A stretch of 28,093 nucleotides of DNA from Intoshia linei (taxonomy: Eukaryota > Orthonectida > Rhopaluridae): NCBI GenBank assembly GCA_001642005.1, contig LWCA01000430.1, positions 1-28,093 of the forward strand, read 5' to 3'. The notes beneath the pieces are model-generated. The model was not told where the DNA came from. It worked only from the letters and a program-made list of their open reading frames with translations, and did no database searches. Position 1 is the stretch's first letter; every line of letters starts with the position of its first letter. Positions 19,057-28,093 of this stretch are shown here, piece after piece. The position numbers were made by a program, and so were the translations under genes.

Positions 19057-19577
19057 GGTTGGCAACTAAGTTCTTGCCGTTTTTTAATTATGCAATAGTT
19101 ACTGGCGATGAAAAATGGTGCCTGTATCAATATGAAGCAGCGCAAGGAAAAGCTTAGCCCCAATAAAAAGGCGACACCACGCGTGAAATAAGATCTTCAT
19201 CCGCGTAAAACGATGTTATGTGTATGGTGGGACTGGAAGGGGATTATTCATTACGAATTGCTGGAAACAAATCAAACAGTCAATGCGAAACTTTATGTTC
19301 AACAGACAGAACGATCCAAAACGGCTATTCAAGAAAAGAGACCTAATCGACAGCACAGTGTTCTTTTACTGCATGACAACGTCCGCCCCCATATCGCAAA
19401 TATGACCAAAGAAGCTATTCAAAAACACAACTGGGAGGTGATGTCACACCCGCCATACTCGCCTGATTTGGCACCACCATTCCTTGCGCTGCTTCATATT
19501 GATATACAGGCACCATTTTTCATCGCCAGTAACTATTGCATAATTAAAAAACGGCAAAAACTTAGTTGCCAACTCAG
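19057..19577 (+). mobile_element. Mariner (mellifera-type) derivative with 90-bp inverted repeats
   Basis: The left arm 19058-19147 (starts GTTGGCAACTAAGTTCTTGC) and the right arm 19482-19573 are near-perfect inverted copies, differing by one base and a 2-nt insertion. TA precedes the left end and follows the right end within a few bases. The arms include the transposase TGDEKWCLY region, so they are far longer than the usual ~28-bp TIR. The right arm replaces the 3' part of the transposase gene and the normal 3' TIR. It looks like a deletion-inversion derivative that could in principle be moved by a related transposase. Confidence 0.85.
19096..19481 (+). pseudogene. Mariner transposase fragment (DD34D type), truncated
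   Basis: VTGDEKWCLY carries the first catalytic Asp and is followed by stops. HPRKTM and LCVWWDWKGIIHYELL open the longest frame. LLLHDNVRPHIA holds the second Asp, and WEVMSHPPYSPDLAPPF ends just before the SDYHLF block that would hold the third. Stops lie between the first two blocks, and the third catalytic Asp is missing because the inverted arm starts there. It is therefore inactive. Confidence 0.92.
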
Positions 19578-19736
19578 TATTTAGATGTTTACAGATAATA
19601 TTTGCAAAAAAGATCTACTTGAGGAAACTACTGTGTGCAATTTATCAATTGCTTATTTGCATTTATTTATTTGTTAATATATTAAAATTTTACATTTACA
19701 GTGTTACTCATATAATTAAATCTATCATTATTAAAT

Positions 19737-20335
19737 TTATAACGTTTTCAAAGCCATATAAAATTCTGACTTAATATAATGACATATATGATATGATATG
19801 ACATAACATGATATAACATTCCGTTTTACCTTCGGATTTAATTTCATCGTCGTCTTCATTTGGTACATTGCAATGTACCATGCATTTGTATTATTAAATA
19901 TTTCATCTTCAATGTCTATAATTGCATCATTTTCAGTATAATTAAGTCGATTACAATCTTCAGCACTCACAGGATCAATAATGTTAGCCTTAGAGATAAA
20001 TTCCTCGTAAAAATTGGAATATATTACCTCAGATTTAATTTCGATGGGAATATTTTCGTCCACACTAAACGCTTTTTTAAAACAGTTCACTATCGTTTCC
20101 TTTTTTACATCACTCCATGCCAAGTGTGAATAAATAATGGCATCCTTTACATTGAGATCCTTGTATGCTATGTATGTATTAACTCCTGTCTCAATTTGGT
20201 TGATGATCCCATAAAGTTTTTTCTTATTAAATTTTACCTTAAATGAGTGAATTATTGCTTGATCGAGTGGTTAAAGAATACTGGTAACATTTGGAGGTAA
20301 AAATAATTTATGGTAAACTAGTACTAACATATTTT
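19737..20335 (-). pseudogene. pogo/Tigger-type transposase C-terminal fragment
   Basis: On the minus strand, from about 20325, LFLPPNVTSIL is followed by a TAA stop and PLDQAIIHSFKVKFNKKKL. Next come VKDAIIYSHLAWSDVKKETI and VNCFKKAF, and then a serine/acid-rich tail with DPVSAEDCNRLN. The PPNxTSxLxPLDQ and AWxxVxxxTIxNCFxKA motifs are those of the DDE_1 (CENP-B/Tigger/jerky) family just after the catalytic core. The stop before PLDQ and the absence of the helix-turn-helix and DDE core mark a 5'-truncated dead copy. Confidence 0.92.
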
Positions 20336-21135
20336 TGTATAAAATTTAAATTTAAGTTAAATTTTAATACATTTTGACAAATTTTTTTAAATTTGTGGCG
20401 GTATTGAGAGGCCTCACTGTATTTCATTTTCAATTCAAATAAATTTAATTTGAGATGTAAATTAATTAACGTTGAAATTGATTGATTATCAATTGTTGTC
20501 TTCTTGTTGATAACACAATTGTTAGTAACTTTAGAGCTAAAAATTTTTTAGTGCAATAAAAAATTGCATTTGTCCACTCTAATTATCATACTAAAAGATC
20601 ATCAAAACATCAAATATTGTAATGACAGTTAATTATGTTAATTAGTGATTTCTATTTCTATAGAAATGTTCAAATTGTTACACAACTTAACCATGGATAT
20701 GATAAATATTATCTCAGATAGTTTCTAATTATGGTTAATTTATTATAAAATAATTGAAATGGATTTAAAAGTAGACGAAAGCACTATTAAAAAAGTAACT
20801 TTTAACCAAATTTATATACTTTTAAAATTTATTAACAGAAAATTAGAAATTAGATTAGAAAAATCATAAAGACTGAATTAAAATCTGAAAAATTAATATA
20901 TAGATTCGCTTTATTTTTTATTATTCACAGATATCCCGACAGTGTGACTCATATTATACCATAGATTAAATTAGTATTTCTCTATGGGTACTCCCTGCAA
21001 ATTTTATGCGTGTCGCACGAAAAATTAATTACATCATATTTTTTTGACGCAAATAAGTATTTATTTTAAATTTGCAATATTTTCTTGGAAAAGCATATAC
21101 AATAGTATAGATTTTCAGTAAGCACTGATATAAAA
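20336..21135. other. Region upstream of TAF1; no exon confirmed
   Basis: An ATG frame at 20759-20869 (MDLKVDESTIKKVTFNQ..., 36 codons) is open but unrecognised. No TAF1 N-terminal (TAND) exon could be identified. A TTTTCAG acceptor at 21119 leads into a frame that does not fit the next exon. The TAF1 promoter presumably lies here, but no element is clear. Confidence 0.45.
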
Positions 21136-24100
21136 TGTTTACTATTACATTATGTATATTTTTTCTTGTGGCCAATGGAAAAAAAGTTGTCTAAATTTGG
21201 TGTAAAGAGATATTATCAAACTTTAATTATATCTATTTTAGCCTAAAAAGTTTTTACAACTTTTTACTGGAGCTTACAAAGAGAAACCTATTGAACTAAA
21301 TTTTGAAAACGATAAAAACGATTACACCGTTAAATTTGCAAAATGCGATCCCCATTTAGTTCAACCCAGTGAAAATGTATGCTTTAATTACAGACATTAC
21401 TATACTATTTAAGATAAAATGTTTTATGTGATTGTATTTATTATAGTTGAAAAGTATTAAAATTGTAGAAAATGGTAAAAGTTTAAAGAGAAAAAAATCT
21501 CGAAAAGAATCAGCTAATGAATTATACACAAACAACCAATCTTTCGCAAAATTTTTCCAAGAAATTGATGTTTCTCCGAAAGAATTTTGGAAAATAAATA
21601 AACAATCTAAACTATCTGAAATTCGAATTATAACCGACACAGTATTTTTAAAATATTATTATGCCTAACTGAATTTGTAGAAAATGGACTGTAAAGTGAA
21701 ACCTTTTGACCCCAACTTTGATTTGGTTACAATACAAAACTGGGAACAGGAAATTAATCAAAACTATAATGGCATTGACAAAATAATGAAATGGAAATAC
21801 GCCGGATGGATTCCTCACAAAAATATAGTCAACATGAAAAATTTTTCTAATGCTTGTAATTTTGACATAAAATTTAATGTTTATATAAAATTAGATCCTG
21901 GGTGTGATGTGGGTATACGTAAAAATTTTAAATCAAATGTACTGATTACGGACCAAAATATTGGTGACAAAGTTTATCTAAACAATTTAAATAAATGGCA
22001 CAACATTTTTCTAGAAGAAAATGAACATTTAGAATTGATTGATCAATACGATCCAAATTTTTTCGAAAAAGAAAACAACATTGATATCCTGGATAAAGAC
22101 ACAATTGTTAATTATCTTATTGATGATAACTCAAAATTACTTGAAGCTAGAACAGCAGTTCCCAAAGTAAAAATGGATTCCGTTGAAATTCTCAAAAAAA
22201 GACTTGACGCTAAAAAGGAAATGAGAAGATCGCAAGTTTTATTGGGTAAAGTTGGTCTACTCAAGGAAACTACTTCGCTCGTACAAAATGAAGAAATTAC
22301 AAATATTAAAAAAATTGATAAAGACCCTTTCAATTTATCCAATGATGAATACTACCACAAGAAAACTTTTCAAGCAGTGAATAATTTCACCGACAACACT
22401 TTACAACACGCAATCCCTACTGTTAAATTACGTCAATGTATTTTTCCAACTCACTTGAATTTGTCAAAGTTACGAAATTTTCAACGTCCAAAATTAAAAA
22501 ATTACCAATCCGGTCAAATGTCCAAGCATTCCAAAATTTATGTAAAATCTTTGAAAACTCTATATAAAATTTACGATGAAAGACGAAAACTGGAATTGAG
22601 TCATGCCGGAGGCGGGGACTCTATATTTTTGAGAACTTTGGACGATTTGAGTAATAAAGAAGGTCATTTGGTTTTATTTGAGTATTGTGAGCAATTTCCT
22701 CCATTTTTAAATGAAATTGGAATGTGTAGTAAGATTAAAAATTATTTCAACAAGGTACGTGATTTTTTAATAGTGGTAGAATATATATTTTTAGAAAAGA
22801 GGCAAAGATAATCCAGAGGACCATAAGAACATGTTTCCGTTTGGTGAATTGACATATACTCACACTTCTCCTTTTCTTGGTAAATTGCGGGATGATCAAT
22901 GCCTTCAAACCGTCGAGAATAATATGTACAGAGCTCCCATCTTTCAGCATGAACTACAAAAAACTGACTTTTTAATTGTTAGAAATAAAAACAGGTATTG
23001 ATATTGACAGTTATATTTCGATGAGAATATTCTTAAACCCAACCATTTTTACTACCTTTATTTATTGGTTTGGTAAAACAGGAATTTTCCGTAAAGAGTT
23101 TGTAAAAGTGGATTTTTAGTAAAAATGGTTGGATTTGAGTAGACACCCTATTTTTATTGTATTTTATAATTTAGTTATTACATTCGTCAAAATGTGTATA
23201 TTTTTGTTGTTGCACAGGAATGCCCATTAATGAAAGTTCCTAGTCCAAACTCAAAATCTGCAAATAACTTTTTACGTGATTTTTTACAGGTAAATTTTAT
23301 TTATTGAATTAATATACATTTTAAATTTTAATTAGGTTTATATTTATCGTCAATTCTGGAAAAGTTTGGATGAACCAAAAAAGATTAAAATGGATTTAGT
23401 TAGAAAAGCTTTTCCATTACACTCTGAAAGTATTTTAAGGAAAAGATTGAAATGTTGTGCAGATTTTAAACGTACTGGAACAGGTTAATGTAATTTTAGT
23501 ATTTTTTTATTTCTAATTTAGGGGTTGATTCAAATTGGTGGATACTTAGAAAAGATTTCAGATTACCTTCTGAAGATGAAATATTATCTTTGATAACACC
23601 TTCTGAAGTTTGCGGTTATTATTCCATGATTGTTGCTGAACAACGATTAAAAGATGCTGGATATGGAGATAAAAATTTAAACAGTCAACTTGGAGAAACG
23701 GATAAAAGGAAAAATCAGCAAGACAAGACCAATACATACAACATGTCTTTTGATGAAGACGACGACCAAATTTATCAAATGGAAACAGAAATTAAATGCG
23801 CGCCTTGGAATGTAACTAGTGCTTACACTTCCGCCATGCGAGGAAGATGCTTACTTTCATTAACAAGTGTAGCTGATCCTAGTGGGACAGGAAGATGTTT
23901 TTCATTTACTCGTATTCCCATTAAACCACCAACTAAAGATAACATGTGCAACGATCCCAACAAAATGGTTACTGGAACTGATGCTGATTTAAGAAAATTG
24001 CCACTGAAAAAAGCAAAAGATATTTTACGAAATTACGGCATACCTGAAAACGAAATATCTAAACTTACAAGATGGGAAGTAATTGACGTGGTTCGATGTA

Positions 24101-25770
24101 TATCAACCAACCAAGTCAAAACTGGAAAAGGAGATTCAAAATTTGCCCGAGGTCATCGATTTTCCATGTCTGAAAACATTCAAAAATATAAAAACGATGC
24201 TCAACGTATATTCCATAGACAAAATGATATATTGGCCTCTAAAAACCCCGTACCAATAGATTATTCTAAAGAGGAAGAAGAAGATGAAAAAATGGGGAAA
24301 CAATTGGAGTATGAATTGTATGGAGATCCCGAGGAAGAAAAAAGAAACAACATTAAAAAATGTCTCAACAAAAAGTTAATTATTGAACGAACTTATTTGG
24401 ATGATAATGGTAAAAAATATACTCGCAGTGAAATTGTTAGAAATCCAGTTGTAATTGAAGCGTATAGTAAAATAAGGGATTCCAAAAACGATGACATTTT
24501 AAGAAAATTTACAACTCTGGATGAAAATCAAAAGGAGGAAATGAAAAAATTGAGAAGACGTATTCAGGATCAACTTCGTCGCATTGCAAAAAAAGAGGAA
24601 AAAAGAAAAAATAAGATTATTAAAAAGGCAAAACAATCAAAAGAAAATACCACGACGAGTAATCCTCTTAAAAAGAAATACGGAGCAGTCAAAGCCACTT
24701 GTAGCGTTTGTGGGTTAATTGGTCATATGAAGACAAATAAAATTTGTCCTAAAAAAGCACCAGATATGGTAAAACTGGAAATGCAATCCAAAAATATGTC
24801 CAATATAGACGGCATCAAAATGAAAATTAAATTACCAAAATTGTTACCAGAGGAAAATGAAATGACTACAAAAAAAATTAAAAAATTGGAAACTGTCAAG
24901 TCTAATGCTGATTACTCCAAACCGCCTCAGTCTACCAACAGAAGACGTACCAATCCACTTGTTTCAATGGCCACTATATTTGAACAAATATTGTACAGTG
25001 TACGCAACGTGGAAAATTCATATCCGTTCCACACATCTGTTAATATTAAAACTGTTCCAGATTATTATGATATAATTAAAGTACCAATGGATTTACAAGT
25101 CATTCGAACAAAGATTCGCCAACATGAATATAAATGTCGAGAGGATTTTATCATGGATATGAATTTGATTGCTACTAATAGCCAAATTTATAATGGAAAA
25201 TCTGGTATATTAACTAAAATTGCAGAAAAAATGCTAGAACGGTGTTGTATCGGCATTGGAGAAAATGAAAGCAATCTTATGAAACTTGAAATGGAAATTA
25301 ATCCACTTTTAAATGAAGATAGAAAATATACCTTGGCATTTTTCTTGGAATCTAAAGTTGTCAGTCTAATGAGACTTGTTAAGAATGTAATTTATTGGTT
25401 ACAACTTTATATATTTTTTTAGTCCGGTGTATTTCATCATAATGTGCCTGCCAAGATGGCTAAAGCTTATGCGGCTAAAATTAAAAACCCCATGAATTTG
25501 GATATTCTTTCAAAGGTTGTTTTTATTTTTTAATTGTTCAATTAATATCTATTTTAGAATATTAAATTGTTCAAGTACAAAAATCGTAAACAGTTTATTG
25601 AAGCTATTGATTTGATTTATACCAATAGTGTTACATATAATGGACCTAATTCTATGTATACCCACATTGCTGAAAGTGTTGTTGATGAAGGCAAAAGAAT
25701 TTTGATTCAACATGAAAGGTTTTTAGATAATGTTGAAAGAGATATTAAAGTCTTTCATGAATCAAAATAA
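21136..25770 (+). CDS. TAF1: TAF1 (TFIID subunit 1), ten exons, short form
   Basis: TAF1 is the largest TFIID subunit and a scaffold for promoter recognition in the nucleus. Exons are 21136-21201, 21242-21376, 21447-21641, 21681-22754, 22795-22994, 23175-23289, 23336-23483, 23522-25386, 25423-25515 and 25558-25770. All junctions are GT-AG and in phase, giving 1367 aa. Introns are 36-46 nt apart from 70 nt (third exon) and 180 nt (insertion). Landmarks: [10 protein letters not shown] (~319), [11 protein letters not shown] (~346) opening the DUF3591 core, FLIVRN...YYIRQ...[10 protein letters not shown], a winged helix ([17 protein letters not shown], ~625-645), NWW, AAPWN-type [20 protein letters not shown] (~795), a zinc knuckle [16 protein letters not shown] (~1038), and two bromodomains (~1122-1219 and ~1245-1355), each with its YNG Asn (NSQIYNG, NSVTYNG). 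The protein ends 12-15 residues after bromodomain 2, so the acidic tail is missing. The N-terminal TAND part is also missing unless it lies in unseen upstream exons. The first exon ([15 protein letters not shown]) is hydrophobic and unlike TAF1; it is the least certain part. Confidence 0.93.
23020..23150. repeat. Inverted-repeat insertion in TAF1 intron 5
   Basis: GATGAGAATATTCTTAAACCCAACCATTTTTACTA on the left and TAGTAAAAATGGTTGGATTTGAGTAGACACC on the right face each other. Between them lie two minisatellite-type units (TTTGGTAAAACAGGAATTTTCCG, TTTGTAAAAGTGGATTT). The left arm is the inverse of the stretch at 1525-1550. The insertion makes this the longest TAF1 intron (180 nt). Confidence 0.7.
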
Positions 25771-25831
25771 TAATTATTTAATTATGTTATTTTCTCTTTC
25801 TATTTGTAAATATGCACCTGATTTATGTCTA

Positions 25832-25837
25832 AATAAA
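25832..25837 (+). terminator. Possible TAF1 polyadenylation signal (AATAAA)
   Basis: AATAAA lies 62 bp after the TAA stop and is followed by a T-rich stretch. In DNA this AT-rich the hexamer is weak evidence on its own. Confidence 0.4.
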
Positions 25838-26804
25838 TTTTTTTTATTTTACCAACCAAGTGTGGCTTTATTTAATTTAGCTAATGAATTATTAAATATA
25901 CATTACTTGGCGTCTACGAACTACTTAAGACTGTTTGATATACTGCAATTCTTAGTATATAATATGACACGTTTTTAGGAGTCTTATATCTATATTAACC
26001 TGTGGCCAAAAACAGCTTTTTTTGAGTAAATCGAAAGTAGCCCACGGGGAAAGATGAGTAATTTTGTGTATGTTACGAATATGCTTTTTGAAATCAAAAA
26101 AGACCACCCACTTTTGCTCAAAATGTCCCACAAAAAATGAAAATATTTGGAAAATTGATATTAAATTAAATAATTTGTATTGTGTTAACATTTATGATGT
26201 GAAGAAAATTGTTCTCTATCAGATACAATTTTAAAAATGACCCACCTATTGACAAAAATAGTCCTAAGATGGACTAAACAATAGAAAAAACTATAAATTT
26301 ATATAGAATATATTTATTACATTAGTTTAATCTCATTCAATGGTCCATTATACATGTATTTCAACAAATCTTCCAAATTCTGATTTTCTATAATTGATAA
26401 CTTATTTTAGAATATAATGTAATAATGAACGATAAAACTGTCATTTTATATTTTCTCATAAATTAATGAAAACCGTGAAATTTGGATAATTTGTAAATTA
26501 AATTTTATTGACTGATTGTTAGTACAATTGTTGTATAATTATAATATAAAATGAATTTTAATTAATCATTAATAGATTATATTTATTACTATTCCCGAAA
26601 AGGTGAATGCACTGTGTTTATTTTTAAATTGTACTCTTTATATTTGATAACTTTGTTAAATGAAACAAATCTATTTTGATAGATTTTTTTGAGCCATACG
26701 ACAGGTAACATGAAAAAGTAAATCAGTCGAAGATTCCCATAATAATTAAAACATTCACAAGTTTGAAATCAATATGATTGTAAATTTAGTCGATATTTCT
26801 ATAC
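25838..26804. other. Intergenic stretch downstream of TAF1, no gene supported
   Basis: Frames at 25730-25978 (plus) and 26191-25952 (minus) lack motifs. The 25990-26280 part has recurring GACCCACC/GTCCCAC-like blocks that suggest a decayed repeat. Confidence 0.5.
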
Positions 26805-26935
26805 AGGACAGTTGAGAGGGGGGCTAGGGGGCCATATGGCCCGGGCCTATAATCATAGGGGGTCTACTTTTTAAATTTATTAATAGGTAATGTTGGAAAA
26901 TTATCGTATAATAAAATGTTTTATTAATATTAAAA
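26805..26935 (+). repeat. GGCCATATGGCCCGG repeat family, copy 2
   Basis: GGGGGGCTAGGGGGCCATATGGCCCGGGCCTATAATCAT leads to CTACTTTTTAAATT and AAATTATCGTATAATAAAATGTT, colinear with 18500-18610. The G-run start resembles the GC-rich ends of some hAT elements. Noncoding. Confidence 0.65.
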
Positions 26936-26986
26936 TTAGTGCTGTGTAAATAGCTTATATAATTATAATTATGATTATAGTATTTA

Positions 26987-27885
26987 TGTGTGTTTAGCTT
27001 TATTTAAATAACTACCCGTCTTAGAATTTTATCAAGTACACATTTCAATTACAGTTTTTGCGGGGGTGTTCGCAAACTTAATTTCAACGTCCCAAATTCA
27101 CATCTTACGGGTCAAAAACTCAATGGTCATTTTTTTTGAAAATCAAACAAGTTGGAAAATTTAAAAAAATGTATACACTGATACGAATTTTAAAATCATA
27201 AACATTATCATAAATTTAAATTTCAAAAAATTATATCTTCAGTGCCAAAACCCCAAATTACCTTTTTTTTTTAATGAAAACAGCCCTAGAATTTCAAAAA
27301 ACAACGAAACTAAAACAACTTTGTTAATATCATTTTTATATTTATTATTATTTGCAATTTTGGTAAAATTCGACTAAAATATGTTTATAAAGTGACGATT
27401 CGGTTAATTATTGATACATAATTGTTATTTTTAAGTATTTATTAACTTGGCAAATTGGTACTGAATATATATCATCACAGAAAATGGCTAAATAGGTTTT
27501 TATAATTTTATTTTTTCTGGAATTTATGCTATTTATGACCATTTTTAGGATTAGACTGTTTTTACTTTATTTTTAATATTATACACACAATCTGTCTGAA
27601 CAATTAAAAAAATGGGTAAAATCGTTTTTAAAATTCTTTACGCAAATGTTAACAAACAAAAAATTAAGATCAAATAATTCACTTTAAAGTAAAAAGTAAT
27701 ATGATATGTACGTTTCCACCTGAAACAAGTTTGGGAACCACTCCTTTAAAGAATTTATGATAGTGAATAGTACGATTATTAAGTTAGATTTTCAACGTGA
27801 ATTTATTTTTTAATTATAATAAAAATGTACCTTCGGCAGAGCTAGATCCTGTTTGTACGTAGTACATAACAGTCAACCTATTAGG
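26987..27885 (-). repeat. GGTTGACTGTT repeat family, copy 3 (longest)
   Basis: Read on the minus strand, it starts AGGTTGACTGTTATGTACTACGTAC, then CTAGCTCTGCCGAAGGTACATTTTTATT and CACGTTGAAAATCTAACTTAA, matching copy 1. It ends with GTAAGATGTGAATTTGGGACGTTGAAATTAA, AACACCCCCGCAAAAACTGTAAT and TTCTAAGACGGGTAGTTATTTAAATAAAG. Between about 27765 and 27125 it has some 640 bp absent from the other copies. That stretch starts (minus strand) GAGTGGTTCCCAAACTTG, a hAT-like terminus, and contains blocks similar to 11580-11660. Confidence 0.75.
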
Positions 27886-27887
27886 TC

Positions 27888-28093
27888 GTTTCATAAGTAA
27901 TGTCGTTTTTATTGTAACTTTATTATAAATCATTATATCTTTACGAATATTTACTGTAAGTGCGTTATTTTTTTATTTTTACGAAATATGGACAAAATGT
28001 GTATTCGATGAAAGAGTAATTTCCGATGACAAACATATATTTAATTAGTATTTAGAGAAACAAGTTGGATTATTATGATGGTCATATCAGACA
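27888..28093 (+). mobile_element. Possible mariner 5' end running off the right edge
   Basis: TATTAGGTCGTTTCATAAGTAATGTCGTTTTT resembles the TTAGGTC...ATAAGTAATG inverted repeats of some mariner elements and abuts the GGTTGACTGTT repeat. About 100 bp later an ATGGACAAAATGTGTATTCGA could start a transposase frame, but stops follow quickly. The other end lies outside the window. Confidence 0.45.

Noticed and set aside
19860-20129. 89-codon plus-strand frame
   Set aside because: Antisense shadow of the Tigger transposase fragment.
22112-22342. 76-codon minus-strand frame
   Set aside because: Antisense to a well-supported TAF1 exon.
25387-25422. Apparent TAF1 stop codon at 25420
   Set aside because: The stop lies in a 36-nt intron; splicing 25386 to 25423 restores the second bromodomain.
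25730-25978. 82-codon plus-strand frame overlapping the end of TAF1
   Set aside because: Begins in the last TAF1 exon in another frame and runs into noncoding sequence; no motif.
25952-26191. 79-codon minus-strand frame
   Set aside because: No recognisable domain, and repeated GACCCAC-like blocks suggest repeat DNA.
1-28093. CRISPR array, bacterial operons or prophage
   Set aside because: No regularly spaced repeats, ribosome binding sites or bacterial gene layout; spliced animal genes and eukaryotic transposons dominate.

Overview
The window looks like AT-rich nuclear DNA from an invertebrate animal, most likely an arthropod. Genes are split by very short introns (34-54 nt for most), and the space between them is full of decayed DNA transposons (hAT, mariner, pogo/Tigger, an integrase-type element) and unclassified repeats. 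The species cannot be fixed from sequence alone. The combination of roughly 40-nt introns and fast-evolving versions of conserved proteins is distinctive.

Left part (1-9 kb). A decayed hAT transposase runs in from the left edge. Next comes a divergently arranged gene pair. An ASCC1 homologue lies on the minus strand, with seven exons reconstructed here by splicing and an intact reading frame. A very divergent S10/plectin-domain (eS10-like) gene lies on the plus strand. Their start codons are 231 bp apart. The second intron of the S10-like gene holds a 2.7-kb hAT element with terminal inverted repeats and a perfect 8-bp target duplication. The element is internally duplicated, and the junction carries the only N in the window. 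After it come gene-poor AT-rich DNA and a BiP-type HSP70 pseudogene.

Middle part (9-20.4 kb). This part is mostly repeats. It holds two of three copies of an unclassified repeat ending in GGTTGACTGTT, one of which splits a decayed retroviral-type (Ginger/KRBA2-like) integrase. There is also a small unrecognised spliced gene with two 36-nt introns, a tRNA-derived SINE-like head, a decayed or highly diverged NOVA/pasilla-type double-KH gene, and a PRP18 fragment lying between hAT-like ends. A mariner relic carries 90-bp inverted repeats that include coding sequence, and a Tigger transposase tail follows.

Right part (20.4-28.1 kb). A ten-exon TAF1 gene on the plus strand reads as an open 1367-codon frame. 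It keeps the DUF3591 core, the winged helix, the zinc knuckle and two bromodomains. It lacks the usual long N-terminal TAND region and the acidic C-terminal tail. One of its introns carries an inverted-repeat insertion related to a minisatellite near 1.4 kb. Beyond TAF1 lie a second copy of a GGCCATATGGCC repeat, the longest copy of the GGTTGACTGTT repeat, and what may be the start of another mariner element.

The genes do not form one pathway. TAF1 acts in transcription initiation, the ASCC1 homologue in RNA/alkylation repair and coactivation, and the S10-like protein derives from a ribosomal protein. The main value of the window is the set of spliced models, which single-frame ORF calls miss, and the clear transposon dissections.
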